A stretch of DNA of 64,000 bases from Sutterella sp047777475 (GTDB lineage: Bacteria; Pseudomonadota; Gammaproteobacteria; Burkholderiales; Burkholderiaceae_F). Numbering within the stretch: position 1 is the first letter of the stretch; the number at the start of each line of letters is the position of its first letter. The notes beneath the pieces were generated by a model. The model saw nothing but the letters and a program-made list of their open reading frames with translations, did no database searches and was not told the origin of the DNA. Both the position numbers and the translations under genes were made by a program. The stretch spans positions 248,001 through 312,000 of the forward strand of contig JBKEET010000003.1 in the NCBI GenBank assembly GCA_047777475.1. Reading direction: 5' to 3'. This document shows positions 52,950 to 61,420 of the stretch, one piece after another.

Positions 52950-54509
52950 TCAGTTGCTGTTGCGTTCAAAGTGATAGCGGCCGGTGCCGAGGACGCTCGG
53001 GCCCGTCATGCCGTAGCGGCGCATCAGCCAGACCTCGACGATGAGCATGCCCGAGTAAAGCACCACGAAGCCGATGAGCGAGCCGGCGACCTCCGCTGCC
53101 GAAAGCGACGTCGTGACCGAGAGGTGCGTCGGCAGCACGTTGTAGATCGTCCAGGGCTGGCGGCCGTATTCGGCGACGAACCAGCCCGTTTCGGCAGCGA
53201 TCCAGGGCAGCGGCAGCGCGAGCAGCGAGAGCCGAAGGAACGTCGGGCTTTCGGCGAGCCTGTCCTTGACGGAGTAGTACACGCCGAAGGCGAAGAGCAG
53301 GATCATCAGCAGGCCGCAGGTGACCATCACGCGGAAGGACCAGAACATCGGCGCAACCGACGGAATCGTGTCGGCCGCGGCCTTCTTGATCATTTCGGGC
53401 GTGGCCTTCGAGACGTCCTCGGTGTAGCGCTTCAGCAGCAGGCCGTAGCCGAGGTCGTCGCGAAGCGCGAGGAATTCGCTGCGCAGCTGCGCGTTGTTCG
53501 GATCCTTGCGCAGCGCAGTGAGCGTTTCAACCGCTTTCTGGCCGCGCACGATGCGTTTCTCAGCCATGGCCTTGAGGTCCTTGATGCCGGGGATTTCCTT
53601 CGTGACGGAGCGCGTGCCCATGATGCCGAAGAGCCAGGGCATGGCGATCTCGGCGCGGTTGACTTGGTTTTCCTCGTCGGGAAGGGCGAAGAGCGTGAGC
53701 GGGGCGGGAGCCGGATGCGTTTCCCAGGCGGCTTCGACGGCGGCGATCTTGGTGGGCTGGTACTGCGTGGCGAGGAAGCCCGACTCGTCGCCCATCTGGA
53801 CCGAGACGAAGCTCGCGATCAGACCGAAGACGGCGGCGATGCGGAAGGAGGACTTCGCAAAGTGCAGGTCGCGGCGGCGCAGGATGTAGTAGGCGGAGAT
53901 CGCCATCACGAAGACGGCGCCCGTCATGTAGCCGCCGGTGACGGAGTGCACGAACTTGGCCTGGGCCCATTCGCTCGTGAGAACCTGCCAGAAGGAGCCC
54001 ATCTCCATGCGCATCGTCTGGAAATTGAACTCGGAGCCGACCGGATTCATCATCCAGGCGTTGGCCACGAGAATCCAGAGCGCGGAAATGTTGGAGCCGA
54101 AGGCCATCAGGATCGTGCAGAGCAGGTGCTTGCCGCGCGAGAGACGGTTCCAGCCGAAGAAGAACAGGCCGATGAAGGTCGATTCCATGAAGAACGCGAG
54201 CAGCGCCTCGATGGCGAGCGGCGTTCCGAAGATATCGCCGACGTAATGCGAGTAGTAGGCCCAGTTCGTGCCGAACTGGAACTCCATCGTGATGCCGGTG
54301 GCAACGCCGAGGGCAAAGTTGATGCCGAAGAGCTTGCCCCAGAAGCGGGTCATGTCTCGGTAAATTTCCTTGCCCGTCACGTTGTAGGTCACTTCCATGG
54401 CGACGATCAGGAACGAGAGTCCGAGCGTCAGGGGGACGAACAGGAAGTGATACATCGCCGTCAGCGCAAACTGAAGGCGAGACAGGTCAACAAGATCAGA
54501 GGGGATCAT
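52950..54509 (-). CDS. cydA: Cytochrome bd ubiquinol oxidase subunit I
   Basis: 519 aa, length of the long-Q-loop type (E. coli 522). Haem-ligand segments: first His in TAMYHFLFVPLTLGLSF, later His in HSVTGGYMTGAVFV; the signature GRQPWTIYNVLPT follows WFVAEY. It oxidises quinol and reduces oxygen to water without pumping, with high oxygen affinity. Second gene of cydPABX, 17 bp after cydP. Confidence 0.97.
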   Translation of the reverse strand: MIPSDLVDLSRLQFALTAMYHFLFVPLTLGLSFLIVAMEVTYNVTGKEIYRDMTRFWGKLFGINFALGVATGITMEFQFGTNWAYYSHYVGDIFGTPLAIEALLAFFMESTFIGLFFFGWNRLSRGKHLLCTILMAFGSNISALWILVANAWMMNPVGSEFNFQTMRMEMGSFWQVLTSEWAQAKFVHSVTGGYMTGAVFVMAISAYYILRRRDLHFAKSSFRIAAVFGLIASFVSVQMGDESGFLATQYQPTKIAAVEAAWETHPAPAPLTLFALPDEENQVNRAEIAMPWLFGIMGTRSVTKEIPGIKDLKAMAEKRIVRGQKAVETLTALRKDPNNAQLRSEFLALRDDLGYGLLLKRYTEDVSKATPEMIKKAAADTIPSVAPMFWSFRVMVTCGLLMILLFAFGVYYSVKDRLAESPTFLRLSLLALPLPWIAAETGWFVAEYGRQPWTIYNVLPTHLSVTTSLSAAEVAGSLIGFVVLYSGMLIVEVWLMRRYGMTGPSVLGTGRYHFERNSN

Positions 54510-54526
54510 TGAGGACTCCTGAAATT

Positions 54527-54730
54527 TTATTTATTAGAGGTTGGTTGGGAATGCTGAGCCGTCTGCGCTTCCCCTGCGATGCGGTCGCCGACCGTGTCCG
54601 CGGTGATTTCCGGACGATGGTCGGGACTGAAGAAAATCCACCACATGGCGAAGATGAGCAAAAGCTTGCACACAACGATGATCGGCAGTTCCACTTTCAG
54701 GGGAATCAGCTTGTCTGCGGGGTTTTTCAT
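54527..54730 (-). CDS. cydP: Cytochrome oxidase putative small subunit CydP
   Basis: 67 aa from the ATG at 54730; an alternative start at 54775 would add 15 residues, and neither has a clear ribosome-binding site. One transmembrane helix: PIIVVCKLLLIFAMWWIFFS followed by a polar tail. The K-LLL-WWIFFS pattern and its place before cydA match the small protein called CydP, by recall. It would be a bd-oxidase accessory subunit. Confidence 0.65.
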   Translation of the reverse strand: MKNPADKLIPLKVELPIIVVCKLLLIFAMWWIFFSPDHRPEITADTVGDRIAGEAQTAQHSQPTSNK

Positions 54731-54848
54731 ATCAGGCACAGGGAAAGCGGTTAAGAAACTCAACGCAAACATCATATGGGGCGTTTCCGAAAATCAAGGG
54801 CGCGCGGGCGCCTGTTTCTTCCCGCGGCTTGCGGCAGATCCCCCTTTA

Positions 54849-54873
54849 TGTCATGATGGCAGTCATTGTGACA
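54849..54873. promoter_or_regulatory. 25-bp imperfect dyad before the PAS/AAA+ regulator
   Basis: TGTCA (54849-54853) and TGACA (54869-54873) with inner ATG/CAT and C/G pairs: 9 of 12 positions are symmetric around 54861. It ends 16 bp before the regulator ATG, in the divergent gap to cydP. Possible operator for autoregulation or control of cyd. Confidence 0.4.
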
Positions 54874-54889
54874 AAAGAGGCAGACGCAG

Positions 54890-56122
54890 ATGCCGGTAAC
54901 TTCAGAGCTCATCGATGTGCTCAATGAATTTGAGGAGCCGCGGCTCTTGGTGCGGCCCGATTACACGGTTGCTTTCGCCAACAAGGCTTTTGTAAAGCGC
55001 TACGGGCGCTCGGATTACGCCGGCATGACATGCCACGAGCTGCTCTTCCATACGCCGGAGAAATGCTCCGCCTGCGGCGAAAAGTGCCCGCTCGAGTGGT
55101 CGAGCGTCAGCGGCAAGACCGAAGAGGTGCTCCGCCGCGAGCTTTCGGCGGGCGACGTGCGCTACACCGAGCTCAGGAGCACGCCGCTCAAGAGCACGGA
55201 CGGCTCCGTGACGTTCTTCCTCGAGACCGTCAACGACCGCAGCGGCACGCCCTCGTTCTCGAAGACGGCGGGCCTGGTCACCGAGTCGAAGGCCATGAAG
55301 CAGCTGCTCAGCCGCGTCTCGCGCGTTGCCGCGCTCGACGTGCCCGTGCTCCTCGTCGGCCCGGGCGGCGCGGGCAAGAAAGCCGTGGCGCGCCTCATCC
55401 ACGAAAACTCCCGCCGCGCCGCGCACAGCTTCCTCGGTCTCGACTGCCGCACGCTCACGCCCGAGGTGATCGCCGCCGAGCTCAAAAGCAGCGCGCGCGG
55501 CGGCCTCGAGGGCGGCACGCTCTACCTGAGCGACGTCGCCGACCTTTCGGCCGAAATGCAGCGCGTCGTGCTCAAGATGCTCGACACGGGACGCTTCTCG
55601 CTGCCGGGCGACGACAAGTCCGAGCGCGCCGACATCCGCCTCGTGTGCGGCAGCCGGCGCCACCTGAAGACCCTCCTCGAGGAGGGCATGCTCAACGACA
55701 AGCTCTATTACCGCCTGGCCGTCTGCGCCATCCGCGTGCCGGGGCTCGACGAGCGCCGCGAGGACCTGCCGCAGCTCTGCCGCATCATCCTCAACGACCT
55801 GCGCCTGCGCGGGCGTGAGGTGAGCCTGTCGCCGTCGGCCGTCTCCGCACTGCGCGACCGGCACTGGCGCGACAACGTGCGCGAGCTCAAGGCGGTGCTC
55901 TACCGCGCCGCACTCTTCTGCAGCGGCATCGTGATCGAGCCGCAGGACCTCATCACCGAGGCCGAGGAACCCGTAGGGCTCGCCGATCCGCAGGGCGACG
56001 AAGCCGAGCGGCTGCGCCGCCTCGTCGCGCAGTGGCAGGGCACGAGGGACGGTCTCGCGGCCAACCTCGGCATCAGCGTGCGCACGCTCTACCGGCTCCT
56101 CAAGAAATATCACATCAGCTAA
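54890..56122 (+). CDS. PAS-AAA+-Fis regulator resembling sigma54 activators but with degenerate motifs
   Basis: 410 aa. PAS domain (about 1-120) with Cys at 48, 59, 62 and 66 (CHELLFHTPEKCSACGEKCP). AAA+ domain about 125-355: Walker A GPGGAGKK (157-164). The GAFTGA loop needed to contact sigma54 is absent, the segment AAELKSSARGGLEGG being shortened, and Walker B reads GGTLYLSD instead of GGTLFLDE. C-terminal Fis-type HTH (GLAANLGISVRTLYRLLKK). So it probably binds DNA and senses redox or metal state but cannot act as a normal sigma54 ATPase. Divergent from cydPABX. Confidence 0.8.
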   Translation: MPVTSELIDVLNEFEEPRLLVRPDYTVAFANKAFVKRYGRSDYAGMTCHELLFHTPEKCSACGEKCPLEWSSVSGKTEEVLRRELSAGDVRYTELRSTPLKSTDGSVTFFLETVNDRSGTPSFSKTAGLVTESKAMKQLLSRVSRVAALDVPVLLVGPGGAGKKAVARLIHENSRRAAHSFLGLDCRTLTPEVIAAELKSSARGGLEGGTLYLSDVADLSAEMQRVVLKMLDTGRFSLPGDDKSERADIRLVCGSRRHLKTLLEEGMLNDKLYYRLAVCAIRVPGLDERREDLPQLCRIILNDLRLRGREVSLSPSAVSALRDRHWRDNVRELKAVLYRAALFCSGIVIEPQDLITEAEEPVGLADPQGDEAERLRRLVAQWQGTRDGLAANLGISVRTLYRLLKKYHIS

Positions 56123-56128
56123 GGCGCC

Positions 56129-57031
56129 ATGGACCCGCTCGCATTCAGACTGCTGCCGGGCGAGAGGCGCCTCACCCTCGCCCGGCCCGACGGCGCGCTG
56201 CTTTGCGCCGCGCTGCGGGAGGCGGAAGGCCGCCGCGCGCGCGGCACGCTGCTTTTCATCCACGGCGCGGCGTCGAACGCCAGCCGCTGGGAAGAATTCA
56301 TCGACGAGAGCAGGGAGCTGCGCGGCTGGCGCACGCTGCGGCTTGACCTGCGCGCGCATGCCTCGAGCCGCTGGCGCGGCCGCGCCACGCTCGAGCGCCA
56401 TGCCGACGACCTTGCCGCGCTGATCGGCGCCGCGGGCGGCGGCAGGACCGTGGCCATCGGGCACAGCCTCGGGGCGCAGGCGGCGATGACGCTGGCGCGC
56501 CGGCACCCGGGCGCGGTGAGCGGCCTCGCGCTGCTCGACCCGCTGGTGACCGAGGCGCTGACGCCCAAGGCGCAGGGCATGAAGGCACGCCTTCCCTACA
56601 TGCGCGCCGCCGAGGCGGTGATCCGCTTTTTTGCGGCGCTCGGGCTGCGCAGGAAGCTCCGGCCCTGCGACCTGCGCGCCGAGGATGCCGCGGCGCGCGA
56701 GGCGCTTAAGAAAGGCGGCGCGGCGCTTGAAGAATTCGTGCGCGCCTATTCCTCGCCGATCCGGGACCTCGGGCACATCGGCGCGGCGGATTACCTGCGG
56801 GACATGATCGAGGCGGGACGTCCCACGCCCGCGCCCGAGAGCTTTTCCCTGCCGGTGCTCGTGCTCGGTGCGGCTTCGGGCGTTTACATCGATCCCCAAA
56901 AGCTCGCGCACTGGTGCGCCCGGCTTGAGGACGGCACGTGCGAGGCACTGCCCTGCACGCACTGGCCGCTAACGGAGTGCCCGGAGCGCGTCCGCGGCGC
57001 GCTCGACGCGTGGCTCGCCGCCCATTTCTGA
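56129..57031 (+). CDS. Alpha/beta-fold hydrolase
   Basis: 300 aa. Oxyanion segment FIHGAASNASRWEEF, nucleophile elbow GHSLGAQAAM (Ser), probable acid in the GLALLDPL/VLGAASGVYIDP strands, and catalytic His in CTHWPLTECPE. No signal peptide, so cytoplasmic. It starts 6 bp after the PAS/AAA+ regulator stop and must be co-transcribed. Substrate unknown; the superfamily is too broad to assign one. Confidence 0.85.
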   Translation: MDPLAFRLLPGERRLTLARPDGALLCAALREAEGRRARGTLLFIHGAASNASRWEEFIDESRELRGWRTLRLDLRAHASSRWRGRATLERHADDLAALIGAAGGGRTVAIGHSLGAQAAMTLARRHPGAVSGLALLDPLVTEALTPKAQGMKARLPYMRAAEAVIRFFAALGLRRKLRPCDLRAEDAAAREALKKGGAALEEFVRAYSSPIRDLGHIGAADYLRDMIEAGRPTPAPESFSLPVLVLGAASGVYIDPQKLAHWCARLEDGTCEALPCTHWPLTECPERVRGALDAWLAAHF

Positions 57032-57039
57032 GGCGCAGC

Positions 57040-57074
57040 AAAAAGCCCGCCGGGACTTTCGTCCGGGCGGGCTT
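57040..57074 (-). terminator. Terminator of the DUF1801 gene (hairpin shared with the hydrolase)
   Basis: AAGCCCGCC (57043-57051) pairs with GGCGGGCTT (57066-57074) with inner GGAC/GTCC pairing; on the minus strand the stem runs into five T (57044 to 57040). Confidence 0.75.
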
Positions 57075-57096
57075 AAGGCGTGTGCGGCAGGGCTCT

Positions 57097-57597
57097 TTAC
57101 TTGCCCTCGGTCGGCGCGGCGGCCTTTTCGTCCTCGTCGCGGTTGATCACGATGCGGACGATGGGAGGCGCCACGGCGGCGTCTTCCTCGCTCAGGCCCC
57201 AGAGCTTCAGGAGCTCGGCCTGTTCGGGGACGCCCTGGCCTTTGCGGGAGCGGCGGCGCGCCAGCGCGGCGCGCACAACCTTCTCGACGATGTCGAGCGG
57301 CAGGCAGTTGAGGTCGGAGAATTCAATGCAGCTGCGCTTCATGTTGATGAACGCATGCTTGTCCTTGAACTCTTCGAGGACGTCCTGCTCCGCGATGTAG
57401 AGCGTCAGCGACTTCTCATGCGACTCGACGGCGAAAAGCGGGCCGTCGAGCTCGTAGAAGGCAAGGCCGAAGCGCATGCTCTCGCGCACGCCGCGCGCAG
57501 AGCGGCGGATCATGCTGCAGACACGCGCCATTGCAACGCGTCGATCGTTAGGAAGGCTCTGCAGGTAGCCTCCGACCGTCGTAGCGGCAGGAACCAT
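57097..57597 (-). CDS. DUF1801 (YdhG-like) family protein
   Basis: 166 aa. The first ~115 residues match the YdhG/DUF1801 pattern: VGGYLQSLPNDRRVAMARVCSMIRR, ESMRFGLAFYELDGPLFAVESHEKSLTLYIAE and the C-terminal helix VEKVVRAALARR. Family members have a frataxin-like fold and are sometimes called iron chaperones; the role here is unproven. A charged extension follows after about residue 118. Its start sits nine bases from a large nested inverted repeat. Confidence 0.75.
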   Translation of the reverse strand: MVPAATTVGGYLQSLPNDRRVAMARVCSMIRRSARGVRESMRFGLAFYELDGPLFAVESHEKSLTLYIAEQDVLEEFKDKHAFINMKRSCIEFSDLNCLPLDIVEKVVRAALARRRSRKGQGVPEQAELLKLWGLSEEDAAVAPPIVRIVINRDEDEKAAAPTEGK

Positions 57598-57605
57598 GGG
57601 TAGCT

Positions 57606-57685
57606 TCTCCGATTAACCAAAGCTGGAAAGATTAGTAATTTTATCAAAAATTTGCGTTCAATCCCAGCTTTGAGCCTATCGGAGA
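57606..57685. repeat. Nested 80-bp inverted repeat upstream of the DUF1801 gene
   Basis: Outer arms TCTCCGAT (57606-57613) and ATCGGAGA (57678-57685); inner arms CAAAGCTGG (57618-57626) and CCAGCTTTG (57664-57672), both perfect. The 37-bp AT-rich centre contains a further AATTTT/AAAATT dyad and a possible minus-strand promoter (TTGAAC, 18 bp, TACTAA). It could be operator pairs flanking a promoter, a cruciform-forming site or a small mobile-element remnant. Confidence 0.7.
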
Positions 57686-57703
57686 CTAAGCGCGCGGGGC
57701 TTT

Positions 57704-58288
57704 TCAGCGCCAGAACGAGTAAACGGCAGTGAATTCAGAGCGCAGGTATCGGTTTTCCTGCGAAGGCGAGCACGTCGTGCGCGGCATGCCGCCCTCGGCG
57801 TCGGTGCGCGTCGCGTAGCGGGCGCCCCTGAACATGCCGCTCTTGCCCGCCTTGGCCGTGAAGAGCGCGTCGCGCAGGTTGCCTTCCCCGCGGTAAGGGC
57901 CGTTTTTCACGGCGCGCAGCGCAACGCGGCTCCCGTCGCGCCCGACGAGCGAGCCGTCGGACTGGAATGCGGCGGCCTCGCGCCCGCCCGCGTAGAGCTT
58001 CCCGTCCGTTCTCACGAAAGCCCAGTAAAGGCCCTTCGAGTCGCGCCGGCAGCGGAAGACGGTCTTGCCCCGGGCGCTGTACTTGGCGAAGGCGTGCAGG
58101 CCGCTGAGCTCGGGGCTGCCGGCGATGCCGGCGGACGGTGCCTGTGCGGCGGGCGCCTCGCCGGCGCCGGAACCCTGTGCGGGCGAGGCGGGGCCGGGCG
58201 CCTGCAGGGCGCAGCCCGAAAGAACGGCGGCGGCCGCTGCTGCGGCCAGAAGCGGCGCGGCGGCGCCGGCGAAAAATCTCTTGCTCAT
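57704..58288 (-). CDS. Putative lipoprotein of unknown function (DUF3455-like)
   Basis: 194 aa from the ATG at 58288. Long Ala-rich signal with lipobox VLSGC (Cys about residue 26), then a Pro/Ala/Gly-rich linker (about 30-58) and a compact domain: GLHAFAKYSARGKTVFRCRRDSKGLYWAFVRTDGKLYAGG and GRDGSRVALRAVKNGPYRG. This pattern resembles DUF3455 proteins. C-terminal LRSEFTAVYSFWR. Probably periplasmic or outer-membrane anchored. Divergent from the por operon. Confidence 0.65.
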   Translation of the reverse strand: MSKRFFAGAAAPLLAAAAAAAVLSGCALQAPGPASPAQGSGAGEAPAAQAPSAGIAGSPELSGLHAFAKYSARGKTVFRCRRDSKGLYWAFVRTDGKLYAGGREAAAFQSDGSLVGRDGSRVALRAVKNGPYRGEGNLRDALFTAKAGKSGMFRGARYATRTDAEGGMPRTTCSPSQENRYLRSEFTAVYSFWR

Positions 58289-58333
58289 AAGGGTTAGTAC
58301 AGAAAAACGATGGTAATCGCGGCGTGATCCCAA

Positions 58334-58339
58334 TACAAT
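58334..58339 (+). promoter_or_regulatory. Candidate -10 element of the por operon
   Basis: TACAAT about 172 bp before the first por gene, implying a long leader with GC-rich inverted segments and no visible gene (58340-58510). Confidence 0.3.
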
Positions 58340-58510
58340 CCAACCGACAGTGTACGCCGCGGGCGCTTTCCCCTGGGCGTCCTTTTTCAAATGCGCACAC
58401 GGTCGGACAGGAGAGCCGGGGATCCCGGCAGCGTCCTATCTCAGACATACCCAGAACAACGGCCGTCCCGGCGCTGAGAAGCAGGCCGGCCGGCAACGGG
58501 AGACAGTGCA

Positions 58511-59092
58511 GTGTTTCAGATTCGCATCCACGGCCGAGGAGGCCAGGGCGTGGTGACGGCGGCGGAAATGACCGCCTTGGCCGGCTTCATGGAAGGGCAC
58601 TACGCGCAGGCGTTCCCGAGCTTCGGCTCGGAGCGCACCGGTGCGCCGGTGGTGGCTTTCGCACGCCTTGATTCGCATGAAATCCGTCTTAGAGAGCCGA
58701 TCGCCGAGCCCGACGTCGTGCTCGTGCAGGACCGCACGCTGCTCGAAAGCGAGAACGTCTTCGCGGGCCTGCGCCCCGAAGGCTACGTGCTCATCAATTC
58801 GAGCGCAACGCCCGAGCAGCTCGGCCTCGGGGAGCTCGTGAAGAAGCTCCCGAAGGGCCACATCTTCTGCGTGCCCGCCACGCGCTTTGCCATGGAGAAG
58901 ATCGGCCGCCCGCTGCCGGGCGCCGCCATGCTCGCCGGCATGGCCGCCCTCACGGGCATCATGAAGCTTGAGAGCGTTGCGGCCGCCTACGGCGAGAAGT
59001 TCTCCGGCCGCGTCGCCCAGGCCAACGCAGAGGTGGCCGCACTGGCCTATGAAGACATCATGAAGAAAAAGAAGGAGTCCGGCAATGCTTAA
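58511..59092 (+). CDS. porG: Pyruvate:ferredoxin oxidoreductase gamma subunit
   Basis: 193 aa from a GTG with GGGAG upstream. FQIRIHGRGGQGVVTAAEMTALAGFMEGHYAQAFPSFGSERTGAPV is the hallmark of the 2-oxoacid:acceptor oxidoreductase gamma subunit. First gene of the order gamma-alpha-beta-GltD/ferredoxin; its end overlaps the alpha subunit by 8 bp. Confidence 0.93.
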   Translation: MFQIRIHGRGGQGVVTAAEMTALAGFMEGHYAQAFPSFGSERTGAPVVAFARLDSHEIRLREPIAEPDVVLVQDRTLLESENVFAGLRPEGYVLINSSATPEQLGLGELVKKLPKGHIFCVPATRFAMEKIGRPLPGAAMLAGMAALTGIMKLESVAAAYGEKFSGRVAQANAEVAALAYEDIMKKKKESGNA

Positions 59093-60344
59093 GCAGCTTG
59101 AGGGCAGCCAGGCCGTCGCGCAGGCCGTGGCGCTGTGCCGACCCGAAGTGGTCTGCGCCTACCCGATATCGCCCCAGACGCACATCGTCGAGGCGCTCGG
59201 CAGGATGGTCCGCCAGGGCACGCTGAAGGACTGCGAGTTCATCAACGTGGAGAGCGAGTTCTCCGCCATGTCCGTCTCGATCGGCGCATCGGCCGCGGGC
59301 GCCCGCGCCTACACGGCCACGGCCTCGCAGGGCCTGCTCTACATGGTCGAGGCGATTTACAACGCGGGCGGCCTCGGCCTGCCGATCGTCATGACGGTCG
59401 CCAACCGCGCCATCGGCGCCCCGATCAACATCTGGAACGACCATTCCGACTCGATGAGCCAGCGCGACAGCGGCTGGATCCAGCTGTTCGCAGAGAACAA
59501 CCAGGAAGCGGCCGACCTGCACATCCAGGCCTTCCGCATCGCCGAGCAGATGTCGATTCCCGTCATGGTCTGCATGGACGGCTTCGTGCTGACGCACGCC
59601 TTCGACCGCGTCGACATCCCGACGCAGGAAGAGGTCGACGCGTTCCTGCCGCCCTTCAAGCCCCGCCAGGTGCTCGATCCGGAGCACCCTTATTCGATCG
59701 GCGCCATGGTCGGCCCCGAGGCGTTCACCGAGGTGCGCTGGCTCGCGCACCGCGCCATGGTGAGCGCGCTGCCCGTGATCGAGCAGACGGCCGACGAGTT
59801 CGAAAAAGCCTTCGGCCGCCGCTCGGGCGGCCTGGTGTCGCGCTACCGGCTCGACGACGCGGAGATCGCCGTGCTCGCCATGGGCTCGATGCTCGGCACG
59901 ATCAAGGACACGATCGACGAGCTGCGCAGCGAGGGCATGAAGATCGGCGCGCTCTGCCTCAAGAGCTACCGCCCCTTCCCCTACAAGGCTGTGCGGGACG
60001 CGCTTTCGGGCGTCCGGCGCGTGGTCGTGATCGAGCGCATGGTGAGCGCCGGCACGGGCGGCGCGCTCTGCCTCGACGTCATGAAGGCGCTGCGCGGCCT
60101 GCCCGTCGAGCAGCATTCGGTCATCGCCGGCCTCGGCGGCCGCGCGGTGACGCGCGCCTCGCTCAGGGACCTTTTCCGCCGCGCCGCGGCGGGCAAGCTC
60201 ACCGACGAGACGGAATTCCTCGACCTCGACCGCGAGCTTATCGAACACCAGCTTGAGCGCCAGCGCAGCGAGGAGGCCCCGGGCCCCGTCGCCGAAGCGC
60301 TCAACCGCCACGTCTACGAGCGCGGCGCAGCCAAGGAGCACTGA
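59085..60344 (+). CDS. porA: Pyruvate:ferredoxin oxidoreductase alpha subunit
   Basis: 419 aa. EGSQAVAQAVALCRPEVVCAYPISPQTHIVEAL is the pyrimidine-binding domain start with the YPISPQT motif; VESEFSAMSVSIGASAAGARAYTATASQGLLYMVE follows, and the C-terminal domain has GRAVTRASLRDLFRR. With the beta subunit it forms the thiamine-diphosphate active site that converts pyruvate and CoA to acetyl-CoA, CO2 and reduced ferredoxin. Confidence 0.93.
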   Translation: MLKQLEGSQAVAQAVALCRPEVVCAYPISPQTHIVEALGRMVRQGTLKDCEFINVESEFSAMSVSIGASAAGARAYTATASQGLLYMVEAIYNAGGLGLPIVMTVANRAIGAPINIWNDHSDSMSQRDSGWIQLFAENNQEAADLHIQAFRIAEQMSIPVMVCMDGFVLTHAFDRVDIPTQEEVDAFLPPFKPRQVLDPEHPYSIGAMVGPEAFTEVRWLAHRAMVSALPVIEQTADEFEKAFGRRSGGLVSRYRLDDAEIAVLAMGSMLGTIKDTIDELRSEGMKIGALCLKSYRPFPYKAVRDALSGVRRVVVIERMVSAGTGGALCLDVMKALRGLPVEQHSVIAGLGGRAVTRASLRDLFRRAAAGKLTDETEFLDLDRELIEHQLERQRSEEAPGPVAEALNRHVYERGAAKEH

Positions 60345-60346
60345 TA

Positions 60347-61411
60347 ATGAGCAGCTTGGTTCATTTCTACCAGACCGGCACGTTCACGGTCGGCAACCGC
60401 CTGCTCGAGCCCTCGGAGCGTGCCGAGCAGGCCTCGATGCAGCGCCACAATTCCCTTAACTCCGGCCACCGCGCCTGCCAGGGCTGCGGCGAGGCCCTCG
60501 GCGCCCGCGCCGCGGTCGACGCGGCAATGCGCGCCTGCGGCGGCAATCTCGCCGCCTGCAACGCCACGGGATGCCTCGAAGTCTTTTCGACGCCCTATCC
60601 CGAGACGAGCTGGCAGATGCCGTGGTTCCACTCGCTCTTCGGCAATGCCGCGGCCGTCGGCACGGGCATGGCCGCCGCCTACAGGATCAAGGCGAAGAAG
60701 ACCGGCAAGCCGATGACGCGCGTCGTCGCCATGGGCGGCGACGGCGGCACGACCGACATCGGCTTTGCGTGCCTTTCGGGCATGTTCGAGCGCAACGACG
60801 ACGTGCTCTACATCTGCTACGACAACGAGGCTTACATGAACACGGGCGTGCAGCGCTCCTCGGCCACGCCGCCCGCGGCGAGAACCGCGACGACGATGCC
60901 GCTCGGCGCGGAGCCCGGCAACGCATGGGGCCAGGGCAAGGACGTGCCGCTGATCGCCATGGCGCACGGCATCCCCTATGTGGCCACGGCCACCGTGGCC
61001 GACCTGCGCGACCTTGAGCGCAAGGTCACCAAGGCGATGGGCATGCACGGCGCCCGCTACATCCACATCCTCGTGCCCTGCCCGCTCGGCTGGGGCACCG
61101 CCTCGTCGATGACGGTGACGGTCGCCCGCCTGGCGCAGCAGACCGGGATCTTCCCGGTGTTCGAGGCCGAATACGGCCGCATCACGAACGTGAGCAAGAT
61201 CCGCCGCCGCCTGCCCGTCGAGGAGTACCTCAAGACGCAGAAGCGCTTCGCGCACCTCTTCGGCAAGAAAGCCAATCCGGAGGTGCTCGCGCGCATCCAG
61301 GCCGTCGCGGACCGCAACATCGAGCGCTACAACCTGATGCCGGACGACAGCGACGACGACATCACCCGCCCCATCGCAGTGCAGGCCGACGAGCGCGCGC
61401 ACTTTATTTAA
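60347..61411 (+). CDS. porB: Pyruvate:ferredoxin oxidoreductase beta subunit
   Basis: 354 aa. Thiamine-diphosphate motif GDGGTTDIGFACLSGMFERNDDVLYICYDNEAYMNTG; iron-sulfur-ligand Cys in GHRACQGCGEALGAR and NATGCLEVFSTPYPETSW. The latter segment favours pyruvate over 2-oxoglutarate as substrate. It starts 2 bp after the alpha gene. Confidence 0.93.
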   Translation: MSSLVHFYQTGTFTVGNRLLEPSERAEQASMQRHNSLNSGHRACQGCGEALGARAAVDAAMRACGGNLAACNATGCLEVFSTPYPETSWQMPWFHSLFGNAAAVGTGMAAAYRIKAKKTGKPMTRVVAMGGDGGTTDIGFACLSGMFERNDDVLYICYDNEAYMNTGVQRSSATPPAARTATTMPLGAEPGNAWGQGKDVPLIAMAHGIPYVATATVADLRDLERKVTKAMGMHGARYIHILVPCPLGWGTASSMTVTVARLAQQTGIFPVFEAEYGRITNVSKIRRRLPVEEYLKTQKRFAHLFGKKANPEVLARIQAVADRNIERYNLMPDDSDDDITRPIAVQADERAHFI

Positions 61412-61420
61412 GGAGAGGCC

